Notes: generated by a model from the sequence alone, not told the origin. 64,000 nucleotides of DNA from JANJTY01 sp038257155 (GCA_038257155.1 JBBSJP010000014.1:1-64000), one strand, 5' to 3'. Counted from the first letter of the stretch, positions 1 to 10,550 are shown. Numbers and translations: made by a program.

Positions 1-1451
<1,451 letters not shown>

Positions 1452-1488
1452 GTGCGAGAGCGCTCAAAAGGGTGGTAAAGAACAAACC

Positions 1489-1497
1489 AGTATACCA
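1489..1497 (-). promoter_or_regulatory. candidate extended -10 promoter of rpoD
   Basis: Read on the minus strand this is TGGTATACT, an extended -10 element (TGn plus TATACT), about 38 bp upstream of the rpoD ATG. No convincing -35 hexamer sits 17 bp upstream, which is compatible with an extended -10 promoter. A dedicated rpoD promoter is expected because the gene is not cotranscribed with dnaG here. This is inferred from sequence only. Confidence 0.5.
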
Positions 1498-1583
1498 GCG
1501 GATTTCAGGCTCCGCTAAACGGCTGTCACAGTTGGGGAAAATTCCGTGATCTGGAAGCATTTCGACCGCTGGGACCGGCTCAT

Positions 1584-2021
1584 TCAGGTCTCCAGCCAGA
1601 ACGTAACCGGGCCGTCGTTGACCAGGCTGACCCTCATATGGGCGCCGAAGCGACCCGTTGCAAGTCCAGGATGGCGTTCACGCAGCACCGCTTCCAGTCG
1701 CTCGAAAAGGCTGCGCCCAAGCGCCGGATCGGCAGCAGTAGTGAAACTGGGCCGCATGCCCTTGCGCGTGTCGGCCGCCAGGGTGAACTGGCTGACCAGG
1801 AGCAGATCACCGCCCGTTTGGCTCAGCGACAGGTTCATTCGTCCCTGCCCGTCAGAGAACACCCGGTAACCAAGCAGACGCTCGGCCAGGCGCTGCACGT
1901 GGGACTCATTGTCCTGTGGCTGCACCGCAACCAAGGCCAGCAGGCCCGGGCCAATGGCGCCGACGGTTTCCTGCTCGACCTCGACACGGGCCTCGGTGAC
2001 GCGTTGGATCAGGGCGATCAT
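1584..2021 (-). CDS. dtd: D-aminoacyl-tRNA deacylase
   Basis: Dtd hydrolyses D-aminoacyl-tRNAs (for example D-Tyr-tRNA) in the cytoplasm and so proofreads chirality. The protein is 145 residues, the normal family length, starting [13 protein letters not shown]. It carries the family motifs [17 protein letters not shown] and, at the C-terminus, [11 protein letters not shown], which contains the cis-proline GP motif. A longer in-frame reading from 2117 would add 32 residues translated from the adjacent heptamer repeat (PFPVPRS units). I reject it because the family begins at the MIALIQRV methionine. The leader just upstream of the ATG at 2021 is pyrimidine-rich with no SD, which is unusual and is a direct result of the repeat array lying there. 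Confidence 0.95.
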   Translation of the reverse strand: MIALIQRVTEARVEVEQETVGAIGPGLLALVAVQPQDNESHVQRLAERLLGYRVFSDGQGRMNLSLSQTGGDLLLVSQFTLAADTRKGMRPSFTTAADPALGRSLFERLEAVLRERHPGLATGRFGAHMRVSLVNDGPVTFWLET

Positions 2022-2033
2022 TGGTTTGGGAGC

Positions 2034-2103
2034 GGGGAACGGGGAACGGGGAACGGGGAACGGGGAACGGGGAACGGGGAACGGGGAACGGGGAACGGGG
2101 AAC
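2034..2103. repeat. (GGGGAAC)10 heptanucleotide tandem array
   Basis: Ten perfect tandem copies of GGGGAAC are followed by one degenerate unit (GGGGAGG). The array begins 13 bp upstream of the dtd start, inside the 176-bp divergent region shared with the acyltransferase gene at 2198. The same unit, again with ten consecutive perfect copies but in inverted orientation, occurs at 50022-50105. Perfect short units like this are prone to copy-number change by slippage. Confidence 0.97.
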
Positions 2104-2197
2104 GGGGAGGGTCGCAAGCTGTGGGCGGCAATGCAAGGCTGAAAACAGGCATGCCTTCGGAAGGCTAACCGCAGGCCGCGGCCGGTAGACTGGCGGC

Positions 2198-3121
2198 ATG
2201 TCGGATTCTTCCCTGCCCTGGCCTGCGCGCTGCGCCTATTCGGTCATCTGGCTGCTCGGCCGCCTGCCGCTTTGGCTTCTGCATCGCATCGGCGACGCGC
2301 TGGGTGTGCTCACCGCGCTGCTGCGCCTGCCGGCGGCACGCTACACGCGGCGCAATATCGAGCGCTGTTTTCCACACATGCCCCGCGATGAGCAGCGCGC
2401 GCTGGAGCGTGCCAGCCTGCGCGAAGACGGCCGCACCATGGCCGAGACGGCGCGCTGGTGGAGCCGTCCGGCGAGCGAGAACCTGAAGCTGGTACGCGAA
2501 GTACACGGCTTCGAGACGGTGCGCGAAGCTCTGGCCGCCGGCAAGGGCGTGATCGTCAGCGCGCCGCATCTTGGCAGCTGGGAGCTGCTTTCGCAGTGGC
2601 TGGCGGCCAATCTGCCGATGGCCGTGGTGTATCGACCGCCGCGCCAAGCCTGGCTGGAACCCCTGCTGCAACGCGGCCGGCGGAAGGCCACGTGCGAGCA
2701 GATCCGTGCCGACTCCGGCGGCGTGCGCGCGATGCTGCGCTGGCTGGTGCAAGGCAAAGCGCTGGGCATCCTTCCCGACCAGCAGCCCAAAGCTGGCGAA
2801 GGTGTGTTCGTACCGTTCTTTGGCATTCCCGCGCTCAGCATGACCCTGCTGCCGCGCCTGGCGCGACGCAGCGGCGCGGCGGTTATTCTCTGTTGCCTGT
2901 TGCGTCGCGACGATCACACGGGTTACGACCTGCACTTCCGCTCCGCGCCAGCGGCACTGCAGGATGAGGACAACATGGTTGCCGCCGCCGCGCTCAATGC
3001 AGCCGTTGAAGACTGCGTCCTGCTGGCGCCACGGCAGTACCAGTGGAGCTACCGCCGCTTCAAGCGACGACCCGACCCCACGGAAGCGAAGTTCTATGGA
3101 AAGCCCAATGCAACACGCTGA
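2198..3121 (+). CDS. LpxL/LpxM-family lipid A biosynthesis acyltransferase
   Basis: This is a 307-residue protein of the lysophospholipid/lipid A acyltransferase family (LpxL/HtrB type). The family transfers a secondary acyl chain from acyl-ACP to lipid A at the cytoplasmic face of the inner membrane. The catalytic HxxxxE motif is visible as H124 and E129 in [10 protein letters not shown]. The N-terminal 45 residues contain a hydrophobic segment ([13 protein letters not shown]) that would anchor it. Also typical are the [19 protein letters not shown] block and the late RFKRRP basic tail. Length matches the family. Whether it is LpxL or LpxM cannot be told from one copy. It is followed, with overlap, by two PH-domain membrane genes. 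Confidence 0.9.
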   Translation: MSDSSLPWPARCAYSVIWLLGRLPLWLLHRIGDALGVLTALLRLPAARYTRRNIERCFPHMPRDEQRALERASLREDGRTMAETARWWSRPASENLKLVREVHGFETVREALAAGKGVIVSAPHLGSWELLSQWLAANLPMAVVYRPPRQAWLEPLLQRGRRKATCEQIRADSGGVRAMLRWLVQGKALGILPDQQPKAGEGVFVPFFGIPALSMTLLPRLARRSGAAVILCCLLRRDDHTGYDLHFRSAPAALQDEDNMVAAAALNAAVEDCVLLAPRQYQWSYRRFKRRPDPTEAKFYGKPNATR

Positions 3122-3629
3122 GGACAGCGCGCTGTCGCCGCCCGTTTCTGCAGGCGACAGCTTTGAGCCGCTGGCCGCGAAAGCGCGCGGCGCGATGCGG
3201 ATCGCCGCCATGATCCGCTGCGCGTTTCTGCTTTTCCCGGTGGGCATGGCCTGCCTGATTGCGGTGCGCAAGTTCGATATCGGATTGCTCGCTGGGCTGG
3301 GCTTGTTCCTGCTCGGAGCAATCATCGCGCTGGGCTTTGGCTGGTGGTTCGGCGGTGCAAGCTGGCGACATGCCGGCGTAGCGCTGGACGAGCGAGGTAT
3401 CGCAATCCGTCGCGGCGTATGGTTCAGAAGCGAAACTTTCGTGCCGCGCTCCCGGGTCCAGCACACCGACATCAACCGCGGGCCGATCGAGCGTTGGCTT
3501 GGCCTGGCCTCGCTGAAGCTTTACACCGCGGGAACGCGGCTTGCCTCGGTGCAGGTCGAGGGGCTCACCCATGACCGTGCCACTTCCCTGCGCGACGCCC
3601 TGGTGAGTCACGATGACGACGCCATTTGA
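3096..3629 (+). CDS. bacterial PH (bPH2, YdbS-like) domain membrane protein
   Basis: This is a 177-residue membrane protein. Two hydrophobic segments (AAMIRCAFLLFPVGMACLI and LLAGLGLFLLGAIIALGFGWW) precede a bacterial PH domain with VPRSRVQHTDINRGPIER, LGLASLKLYTAGT and QVEGLTHDRATSLRDALV. This is the YdbS arrangement. The function of the family is unknown. The start at 3096 is chosen because GGAAG lies 9 bases upstream; ATG 3108 is an alternative. It overlaps the acyltransferase by 26 bp and the next PH gene by 17 bp, so the three are probably one transcript. YdbS and YdbT homologues commonly occur as neighbours, supporting joint function. Confidence 0.82.
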   Translation: MESPMQHAEDSALSPPVSAGDSFEPLAAKARGAMRIAAMIRCAFLLFPVGMACLIAVRKFDIGLLAGLGLFLLGAIIALGFGWWFGGASWRHAGVALDERGIAIRRGVWFRSETFVPRSRVQHTDINRGPIERWLGLASLKLYTAGTRLASVQVEGLTHDRATSLRDALVSHDDDAI

Positions 3630-5172
3630 GCCGCCAGCTGACCTAGGCGAACTGTCCCAGGATGCGCCGCGACGCCTGCATCCGATGTCCTGGCTGTTCG
3701 TTCTGCTGGTCAATCTGAAGGAGTTCGCCCTGCCACTGGTGGCGGCGCTGTTCTTCGGGCGCGACGGCAATGCCTTCTGGGAGTACTTCGGCATCGTCGG
3801 TGCCCTGGTGCTGGCCGGCATTTCGTTTGTGCAGTACCTGAGCTATCGCTACAGCATTGTTGGACCTGATCTGGTCATCCGCGAGGGCATCCTGAGCCGC
3901 AACGTACGCCACGTTCCGCTAGCGCGAATCCAGAACGTCTCCCTGCATCGCAATCCGCTGCATCGCCTGTTCGGCGTTGCCGAAGTTCAGCTCGAGTCGG
4001 CCGCGGGTGTGACTCCCGAAGCGAAGATGCGGGTGCTTTCGATGCAGCGCGCCGCTGAACTGGAGCAACTGATTCGGGAAGTGCGCCTGCACGCCCAGCA
4101 CGGAGATGTGCTGTCCGCCGCCCAGTCCCAGGCTGATGCAGAGGAAATACTGGTAACACTGCCGAGCTCGGAAATCCTGCGGCTGGGCTTGATCTCGAAT
4201 CGCGGCATGGTGGTGGTGGCCGGTGCCATCGGCGTACTCAGTCAGCTTCGCCCGGACGGATTTTCGCGCAGCATCGCCAACCTCGGTGAGCGACTGTTCG
4301 GACAGATGGCCACGCTGGGTCTGGGCCCCTTGCAATGGGTTCTGGCCGGCGTCCTGCTGGCATTGGGTTTCGTCATTCTGCTGCGACTGTTTTCGGTGCT
4401 GCTGGCGTTTCTGCAGTTCCACGGCTTCCAACTGGTCCAGACCGAAGACCGACTTCGCGTCGAGAGTGGTCTGCTGACGCGAATCCGCGCCAGCGCCCTG
4501 CGTCGCCGCATCCAGCACTGGACGGTGGACGAAAGCCTGCTGCACCGCTGGTTCAGACGCCAGTCGCTGAAAGTGGAAACCGCGGTTATGCAGGCGGCAA
4601 ACCAGGCCGAGCGCGGACTCTCGCACCTCGTGCCGATCGGCGTCCCGGCAAGTATTGAAAAGATGCTTCAGCGCCTGCTGCCGCAAGCCGACTGGCCGAA
4701 TCTGGACTGGCGCCCGCTGCATCCCAAAGCCTGGCGTCGGATGTTTCGTCCCGCCGTAGTCGTGCTGCTGCTGGTTTGCGCCGGACTGTCGCTGGGCAAG
4801 CCCGGAGCATGGGCCTGGATGGGCCTGCTGCTTCTGCCGCTAGCGCTGGCTTCGGCGCTGGGGCGTGGGCGATTTGGCGGATACGCACTGAGTGATCGGA
4901 TTCTCGCCTTCCGCTCTGGCTGGCTGAATCGTCACTGGTCGATGGTGGAACTGCATCGGCTGCAGGGCGTACAACTCACGCGCTCATTGTTTGATCAGCG
5001 CAACGGCATGGCCAATGTCGTAGTCGATACGGCCGGCGCCAATCCGTTCGGGCACCGCATCCATATCCGCTACCTGCCAGAGGATGAGGCGCGAATGCTC
5101 TACCAACGGCTGCGGAGCAGCATTGAACCTACTCCCGCCAGAACGACGGCGTCAGCAGCACCAGTACGGTGA
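3613..5172 (+). CDS. YdbT-like membrane protein with repeated bPH2 domains
   Basis: This is a 519-residue polytopic membrane protein with several bacterial PH (bPH2) domains separated by paired membrane segments. The first PH block has VGPDLVIREGILSRNVRHVPLARIQNVSL and LFGVAEVQLESA. A second is around VESGLLTRIRASALRRRIQHW, and a third near the C-terminus is around SMVELHRLQGVQLTRSLFDQ and DTAGANPF. Function is unknown, as for E. coli YdbT. It overlaps the preceding YdbS-like gene by 17 bp. Its 3' end overlaps the 3' end of trkH on the opposite strand by 44 bp, an unusually deep convergent overlap that forces both C-termini to share sequence. Confidence 0.82.
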   Translation: MTTPFEPPADLGELSQDAPRRLHPMSWLFVLLVNLKEFALPLVAALFFGRDGNAFWEYFGIVGALVLAGISFVQYLSYRYSIVGPDLVIREGILSRNVRHVPLARIQNVSLHRNPLHRLFGVAEVQLESAAGVTPEAKMRVLSMQRAAELEQLIREVRLHAQHGDVLSAAQSQADAEEILVTLPSSEILRLGLISNRGMVVVAGAIGVLSQLRPDGFSRSIANLGERLFGQMATLGLGPLQWVLAGVLLALGFVILLRLFSVLLAFLQFHGFQLVQTEDRLRVESGLLTRIRASALRRRIQHWTVDESLLHRWFRRQSLKVETAVMQAANQAERGLSHLVPIGVPASIEKMLQRLLPQADWPNLDWRPLHPKAWRRMFRPAVVVLLLVCAGLSLGKPGAWAWMGLLLLPLALASALGRGRFGGYALSDRILAFRSGWLNRHWSMVELHRLQGVQLTRSLFDQRNGMANVVVDTAGANPFGHRIHIRYLPEDEARMLYQRLRSSIEPTPARTTASAAPVR

Positions 5173-6580
5173 ATACTTCCAGCCGGCCAAGCACCATGGC
5201 GAAGCTGCCGATCCAGATTGAGGCGAGGTTCGCGTCGGCGAAGTTGGAGGCCACCGAGCCCAGCCCAGGACCCAGATTGTTCAAGGTGGCGGCGGTGGCG
5301 CCAAACGCACTGATGTAATCCATGCCCGCCACCGCGAAGGCGAAGGCGATGAACACATAGACTAGAACGTACAGCGTGCAGAATCCGCCGACCGAAAGCA
5401 CCACGCTTTCCGAAACACGACGATCGCCGATCTTGATCAGATACTGGGCCTTGGGGTGCACCAACTGGCGTACCTCACGCAAGCCCTGATTGATCACCAT
5501 CATGATGCGCGCCACCTTCATGCCGCCGGAGGTCGAACCCGAACTGGCGCCAATGAAGCTCAGCATGATGATGATGAGCGGCCCGATGCCGTGCCATTCG
5601 GCAAAACTCTGGGTGCCAAAGCCACTGGTGGTGATCGACGAGACCACCTGGAAGGCGGAATGCCGGACCGAGTCGGCAACGCCTTCGTGTGCATCGCCGA
5701 ACATCAGTACCAAGGCCACCATTCCGGTAGCTGCGGTGACGATCAGCAGAAACGCGCGCAGTTCTGCGTCGGCCTGGTAGGGCGCGATGGTGGCCCTTCG
5801 CCAGGCCAGAAAGTGCAGGCCGAAGTTCACACCTCCGGCCAGCATGAAGAAAATCGCGATCGATTCGATCAGCTGTGAATCCCAGTGACCGATGCTGGCA
5901 TCCTTGGTAGAGAAACCCGCGGTTGAGACCGTGCTGAGTGAATGACTCACCGCGTCGAACAGCTCCATTCCCGCCAGCCAGTAGGCGATGGCGCAAAGCG
6001 CGGTCAATCCCAGGTAGATCAGCCACAGCACCTTGGCGGTTTCGGCGATGCGCGGAGTCAACTTGGAGTCCTTGGCCGTGCTTTCAGCGCGGAACAACTG
6101 CATGCCGCCGACGCGCAACATGGGAAGAATGGCAACCGCCAAAACCACGATACCCATGCCGCCTACAAACTGCAGCAACTGGCGGTACAACAGAACACTC
6201 TTGGGCAGATTGTCCAGGCCGACGATCAGGGTGGCACCCGTGGTAGTGAGACCCGAAACGGCCTCGAACATGGCGCGAGAGAAGCTGAGATTGGGCGGCG
6301 CCAGCATGAAGGGGACGGAAGCCGCCAGACTGGCCACCACCCACACACCGGTAACGATCAGGAAGCCGTCGCGCAGGCGCATGTCGTAGACGATGCTGCG
6401 TGCCGGCAGCCACATCAGCAGACCGACCGTTGACGATATGAGAAAACTCAACAGGAACGCCTGGGAAGTTGGCTCGCCCAGCGTCCAGGCCAGGAACAGC
6501 GGCGGCAATGCGATGACGGAAGAAAATCCGACCAGGACTCCCAGCACCCGCTGGATGGCTAGGAAACGCCGCGAAATCAC
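5129..6580 (-). CDS. trkH: Trk potassium uptake system membrane subunit TrkH
   Basis: TrkH is the inner-membrane pore of the Trk K+ uptake system and works with the cytoplasmic NAD/ATP-binding regulator TrkA. The protein is 483 residues with about ten hydrophobic segments. The four selectivity-filter P-loops are recognisable: SGLTTTGATL, LSTVSTAGFST, SSITTSGFGTQ and ATLNNLGPGLG. The start is GTG at 6580, which overlaps the trkA stop codon as GTGA, so the two subunits are translationally coupled. The last 44 bp overlap the convergent PH-domain gene. Length is normal for TrkH/TrkG. Confidence 0.95.
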   Translation of the reverse strand: MISRRFLAIQRVLGVLVGFSSVIALPPLFLAWTLGEPTSQAFLLSFLISSTVGLLMWLPARSIVYDMRLRDGFLIVTGVWVVASLAASVPFMLAPPNLSFSRAMFEAVSGLTTTGATLIVGLDNLPKSVLLYRQLLQFVGGMGIVVLAVAILPMLRVGGMQLFRAESTAKDSKLTPRIAETAKVLWLIYLGLTALCAIAYWLAGMELFDAVSHSLSTVSTAGFSTKDASIGHWDSQLIESIAIFFMLAGGVNFGLHFLAWRRATIAPYQADAELRAFLLIVTAATGMVALVLMFGDAHEGVADSVRHSAFQVVSSITTSGFGTQSFAEWHGIGPLIIIMLSFIGASSGSTSGGMKVARIMMVINQGLREVRQLVHPKAQYLIKIGDRRVSESVVLSVGGFCTLYVLVYVFIAFAFAVAGMDYISAFGATAATLNNLGPGLGSVASNFADANLASIWIGSFAMVLGRLEVFTVLVLLTPSFWRE

Positions 6581-7950
6581 CAGGTGGCATCCGCGCGGAA
6601 CAGCGCCTCGACCTGCGGCAACTGGCGCTTGTCCATCAGGAACACGATGACGTGATCGTTTGGCTCGATGATCACATCGTGATGCGCGATCAGCAGCTTG
6701 TCGCCGCGCACGATGCCGCCGATGGTTGCGGCACTCGGCAGCTCGAGCTCCTCCAGCCCGCGACCGATGACCTTGGAAGTTCGCCGGTCACCAATCGCCA
6801 CGGCCTCGATCGCCTCGGCAGCGCCGCGACGCAGGCTGTGCACGCGCACCATCGTGCCCTGGCGGATGTAGGTCAGCAGCGCACCCAGGGTCACCTGCTG
6901 CGGACTGACCGCGATGTCGATGCTGCCGCCTTCCACCAGCTCGGCATAGGCAGGACGATTGATCAGCGCGAGAACGCGCGGGCATCCCAGGCGCTTGGCC
7001 AGCATCGCGCTGAGGATGTTGGCCTCGTCGTCATTGGTAACCGCGCAATAGATGTCAGTCTGGTCGATGTTTTCTTCACGCAGCAGGTCTTCGTCGGCGC
7101 AGTCGCCGGCCAGCACGATGGAGTTGAGCAGGTTCTCGGCGATCAGTTTGGCGCGATCGCGCGAGCGCTCCAGCACCTTGACGCTGTACTGGCCTTCCAG
7201 CGCCTTGGCCAGGTTGCGGCCGATGTTGCCGCCACCGGCGATGAAGATGCGGCGCAGTGCCTTGTCGACCCGCCGCAGCTCGCTCATCACGATGCGGATA
7301 TTGCGGCGGTCGGCGAGGAAGAAGACCTCGTCGTCGATCTCGACCACGGTGTTGCCATCCGGCTTGATGGGTCGGCCGCGTCGAAAGATGGCCGCAACAC
7401 GGGCATCCACACCAGAAGGCAGATGCTGGCGCAGTTCGGAAATCTGGTGGCCTACCAGGGCACCGCCCGGCAAAGCGCGCACTGCCACCAACTGCGCGCG
7501 GCCGTCGGCAAAATCCAGCACCTGCAGCGCACCCGGGTACTCGATCAGGCGCTTGATGTGATCGCAAACCAGATGTTCCGGGCTGATGCCGACGTCGACC
7601 GCGGCGCGGCCGCGGGCAAGCAATTCCGGATGTTGCAGGTATTCGGCCTCGCGCAGGCGCGCGACCTTGGTCGGGGTGCGGTAGATCACGTCGGCAACCT
7701 GGCAGGCGACCAGGTTCACTTCGTCGCTGGAAGTGACCGCGATCAGCAGGTCGGCGTCTTCGGCACCGGCATGACCCAGCACCGACGGCAAGGAGGCATG
7801 ACCCACCACGGTACGGATATCGAGTCGTTCGGACAGCTCGCGCAGACGGCCGGAATCGGCATCCACTACGGTGATGTCGTTGTTTTCCGAGGCCAGGGCC
7901 GCCGCTACCGATGAGCCGACCTGGCCTGCGCCGAGGATGAGGATCTTCAT
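6577..7950 (-). CDS. trkA: Trk system potassium uptake regulator TrkA
   Basis: TrkA is the peripheral cytoplasmic subunit that gates TrkH in response to nucleotides. The protein has 457 residues with the full duplicated architecture. The first RCK_N Rossmann domain has ILGAGQVGSS and a first RCK_C domain follows. The second RCK_N domain is around residue 230 (IFIAGGGNIGRNLAKAL), and the second RCK_C has EAIEAVAIGD and IIEPNDHVIVFL. The start at 7950 (MKILILGAGQVG) is preferred over an ATG six codons upstream because the Rossmann glycine loop normally begins at the N-terminus. It overlaps trkH by 4 bp and lies 66 bp downstream of the NtrX-like regulator, so a three-gene operon is likely. Confidence 0.95.
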   Translation of the reverse strand: MKILILGAGQVGSSVAAALASENNDITVVDADSGRLRELSERLDIRTVVGHASLPSVLGHAGAEDADLLIAVTSSDEVNLVACQVADVIYRTPTKVARLREAEYLQHPELLARGRAAVDVGISPEHLVCDHIKRLIEYPGALQVLDFADGRAQLVAVRALPGGALVGHQISELRQHLPSGVDARVAAIFRRGRPIKPDGNTVVEIDDEVFFLADRRNIRIVMSELRRVDKALRRIFIAGGGNIGRNLAKALEGQYSVKVLERSRDRAKLIAENLLNSIVLAGDCADEDLLREENIDQTDIYCAVTNDDEANILSAMLAKRLGCPRVLALINRPAYAELVEGGSIDIAVSPQQVTLGALLTYIRQGTMVRVHSLRRGAAEAIEAVAIGDRRTSKVIGRGLEELELPSAATIGGIVRGDKLLIAHHDVIIEPNDHVIVFLMDKRQLPQVEALFRADATW

Positions 7951-8016
7951 GACATCAATCGCCAGCAACGAAAGCCGGCATTGTCGCGCATTCGACCGCG
8001 GTGCGACATGCAGCGC

Positions 8017-9378
8017 TCAGCTGCGCAACTCGACGCCGAGATCCCGCAGCTTGCGATACAGGTGAGTGCGCTCCATGCCGGCCAGCTTGGCCAGTTTGCC
8101 CACGCTGCCTTCGACCTGCCCGAGCTGATGCATGAGGTAGGCGCGCTCGAATCGATCACGCGCCTCGCGCAGGGGCAGTCCGTAATCGATCTCGAAGGGC
8201 GAGCCGCGCACCTCGTTGCGCAGCCGACCGCTGAGTGCGGCCTCCACTTCGTCGACCTCGACCACTGGCTCGCCACCCAGCACCAGCAGGCGCTGCACCA
8301 GATTGCGCAGCTCCCGCACGTTTCCGGGCCAGTCATGGCGGCGCAGACGCGACAGGCTGGATTCGCTGAAGCGTCGCGACTCGAGCCCATCGCGTTCACA
8401 CAACTGGGCCACGAAACAGTCAAGCAGATCGACCACGTCCTCGGAGCGGCGGCGCAGTGGAGGCACTTCCAGCGGAACGACGTTGAGCTGGTAGTAGAGT
8501 TCCTCGCGGAAGCGTCCGGCACGCACCAGAGCGTCGAGATCCTGCGCCGTGGCGGCCAGCAGGCGTACATCCAGTTCCACGGCGCGGGTACCGCCGATGC
8601 GCAGCAGGCTGCGTCGTTCCAGCGCGCTCGACAGGCGCAGCTGCAGCTCCGGCGTCAGTTCGGAGACCTCATCGAGAAACAGCGTTCCACCCTGCGCCTG
8701 TTCCAGCAGGCCCGGATGAATGATGCCTTCGTGCTCGGAACCGAACAGGCTGGCGGCAGCCTGTTCGGGCGGAATGCTGCCCGGACCGACCGCCAGGAAC
8801 AGGCCTTCGCGACGTGGTCCAAGCGCATGCATCCAGCGCGCCACGCTCTCCTTGCCCACGCCCGACTCGCCGCGCAGCAGCACCGGTGTGTCATGCGCGG
8901 CGAGCCGCTCGACCCGCGCACGCAGGGCACGCATGGTCTCGCTTTCACCCACCGGCGCACGTCCGTCCTGCACCTGGCGACGCAGCGCCGCGTTGTCGCG
9001 CCGCAGGCGCGCCGCTTCCAGTGCGCGCTCCACCGTGATCAGCAGCTTGGCCAGCGTAATGGGCTTCTCGATGAAATCGTAGGCGCCCAGTCGGGTTGCC
9101 TCGACCGCCGTTTCGATGGTGCCGTGGCCCGACATCATCACCACCGGGCAGGGCAGGCCCGCGTCGGTCTGCCAGCTGCGCAGCAGGGCGATGCCGTCCT
9201 CGCCCGGCATCCAGATATCGAGTAGCAGCAGATCCGGCTTGCTGGCCGCCGCGACGCTGCGGCCTTCGGCAGCGTTGCCGGCCAGAACGACGCGATAGCC
9301 CTCGTCCTCCAGCACATCCTTCAGCAGTGCGCGGATATCGGGCTCGTCGTCGACGACCAGGATCAAGGCATCGGGCAT
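8017..9378 (-). CDS. NtrX-like response regulator with sigma-54-type AAA+ domain lacking GAFTGA
   Basis: This is a 453-residue response regulator. The receiver domain (1-120) has acidic pair D10/D11, phosphoacceptor D54 in LLLLDIWMPGEDG, S83 and the FIEKP lysine. A sigma-54-interaction-type AAA+ domain (about 140-370) has Walker A GESGVGKE (170-177) and Walker B GGTLFLDEV, followed by a C-terminal Fis-type helix-turn-helix (VGKLAKLAGMERTHLYRKL). Where the sigma-54 contact motif GAFTGA should stand there is HEGIIHPG (about 216-223). Classical sigma-54 activation is therefore doubtful. No sensor kinase gene (ntrY) is adjacent. The start at 9378 (MPDALILVVDDEPD) is set by the receiver fold; upstream in-frame codons look non-coding. 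It is probably cotranscribed with trkA-trkH. Confidence 0.88.
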   Translation of the reverse strand: MPDALILVVDDEPDIRALLKDVLEDEGYRVVLAGNAAEGRSVAAASKPDLLLLDIWMPGEDGIALLRSWQTDAGLPCPVVMMSGHGTIETAVEATRLGAYDFIEKPITLAKLLITVERALEAARLRRDNAALRRQVQDGRAPVGESETMRALRARVERLAAHDTPVLLRGESGVGKESVARWMHALGPRREGLFLAVGPGSIPPEQAAASLFGSEHEGIIHPGLLEQAQGGTLFLDEVSELTPELQLRLSSALERRSLLRIGGTRAVELDVRLLAATAQDLDALVRAGRFREELYYQLNVVPLEVPPLRRRSEDVVDLLDCFVAQLCERDGLESRRFSESSLSRLRRHDWPGNVRELRNLVQRLLVLGGEPVVEVDEVEAALSGRLRNEVRGSPFEIDYGLPLREARDRFERAYLMHQLGQVEGSVGKLAKLAGMERTHLYRKLRDLGVELRS

Positions 9379-9533
9379 GGATAAATCCGTTGTAAAAACG
9401 CAACAGAGTCTGCGCTGGCTGGTGCCGGGCCGCAAGCGCCATGCGGCAGTTCCAGGCTCCTGTCGCCGCCTGCGGGCTGCGCCCGGCCAGTCGTGCCGAT
9501 ACCATCGGCGGCCGCAACGCCAGTTCCTGAACC

Positions 9534-10550
9534 ATGAAACGACATCGATTCCCTCCCCGCCTGATCGCTCTGCTGGCCGCCGTGCTGCCGCTGGCACTGG
9601 CGGCAGTCATCGTGCTGAACATGCCCCATGCAGCGCCTGAGAACGCTCAAGAAGATGCGGCACAGACAGTCATGCAGTCGGGCGACGAGGCTGCAGCCCA
9701 GGAGACCGCATCGGTCAATCCTGATTCACCATCCATCGAGCAGGCGGTCCCTTCATCCGGTCCCGAAGCAGGCATCGCAACAGCGAGAACCGACCCCGCG
9801 CAGCTGAGTCTGATCGAGCTGTTCGAACAGCTCGGTGACCGCGCCCGGGCAGGCGACGCAGTGGCTGCCTGCGAACTGGGTCACGTGGTGGCTGGGTGTC
9901 GCATGCACCTGGCTACGTACCATCATCCTGCCCAATCATCGGCTACTGGCAAAGAACTGGACCAGTTCATTGAGCGCGAGGCGAGCCGCCAGGAAGACGT
10001 CGCTCGTATGACGCGGCGTTGTGAAGGCATGAATCGTACCCATCAGGCCGAGGCCGCGCTGTTTACCGCGCGCGCCGGTCTAGCCGGGCACTCCGACTCT
10101 TTGATCGCCCTTTCCCAGCTCCCGCAGGACGCTCCTGCGGAGTTCATCAGCAATCCCCAGCTCATCGAGCTTTACCGCAGCCAGTTGTGGCCTGCGCTGC
10201 GCCGCGCCCTGGCTTCCAACCACCCGCAGGTGGCGGCTGCAGTGATGCTGCATTTGTCCAGCCCAATGGGTTCGCCAGTCGCAGGAGTAGTGCCGGATGC
10301 CTACAGGAACCCGCAGGTTGCGGCTGTGCTGGTCAAACAGTTGTCTCCCGGAATCTCCAACATGATGATGCTGGGCGGGTTCTACCCACCGCCCTCGCCC
10401 AAGGTGCTCGAAACCGCGGCGCTGTGGACCGATGAACTCTTCGGTGGCCGATTGCCCGAACCGGTCAGCCTCGAGGAACTCATGCGATACGCCACGCCTG
10501 ACAGCGCCTCAACCTGTGCGGAGCCAGAAGCTTGGCTGGATATCCGCTGA
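9534..10550 (+). CDS. hypothetical exported or anchored protein
   Basis: The 338-residue protein is not recognised. The N-terminus (MKRHRFPPRLIALLAAVLPLALAAVIVL) is a typical positively charged signal peptide or membrane anchor. It is followed by a low-complexity, Ala/Glu/Ser-rich linker to about residue 85 and then a mostly helical domain with several Cys and His residues (AACELGHVVAGC, MHLATYHHP, RRCEGMNR). The C-terminus is acidic and contains a late cysteine (STCAEPEAW). No enzyme motif is visible. It is a single gene, divergent from the regulator at 9378 with 155 bp between the starts, and followed by a long gene-free stretch. Base composition is like its neighbours. Confidence 0.7.
   Translation: MKRHRFPPRLIALLAAVLPLALAAVIVLNMPHAAPENAQEDAAQTVMQSGDEAAAQETASVNPDSPSIEQAVPSSGPEAGIATARTDPAQLSLIELFEQLGDRARAGDAVAACELGHVVAGCRMHLATYHHPAQSSATGKELDQFIEREASRQEDVARMTRRCEGMNRTHQAEAALFTARAGLAGHSDSLIALSQLPQDAPAEFISNPQLIELYRSQLWPALRRALASNHPQVAAAVMLHLSSPMGSPVAGVVPDAYRNPQVAAVLVKQLSPGISNMMMLGGFYPPPSPKVLETAALWTDELFGGRLPEPVSLEELMRYATPDSASTCAEPEAWLDIR

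Noticed and set aside
2034..2103. Possible CRISPR-like array
   Set aside because: The units are 7 bp with no spacers; the other arrays (255 bp, heptamers, 15 bp) are also contiguous tandem repeats.
1584..2117. Longer Dtd with a PFPVPRS-repeat N-terminus
   Set aside because: The extension is translated from the heptamer array; Dtd proteins start at MIALIQRV.
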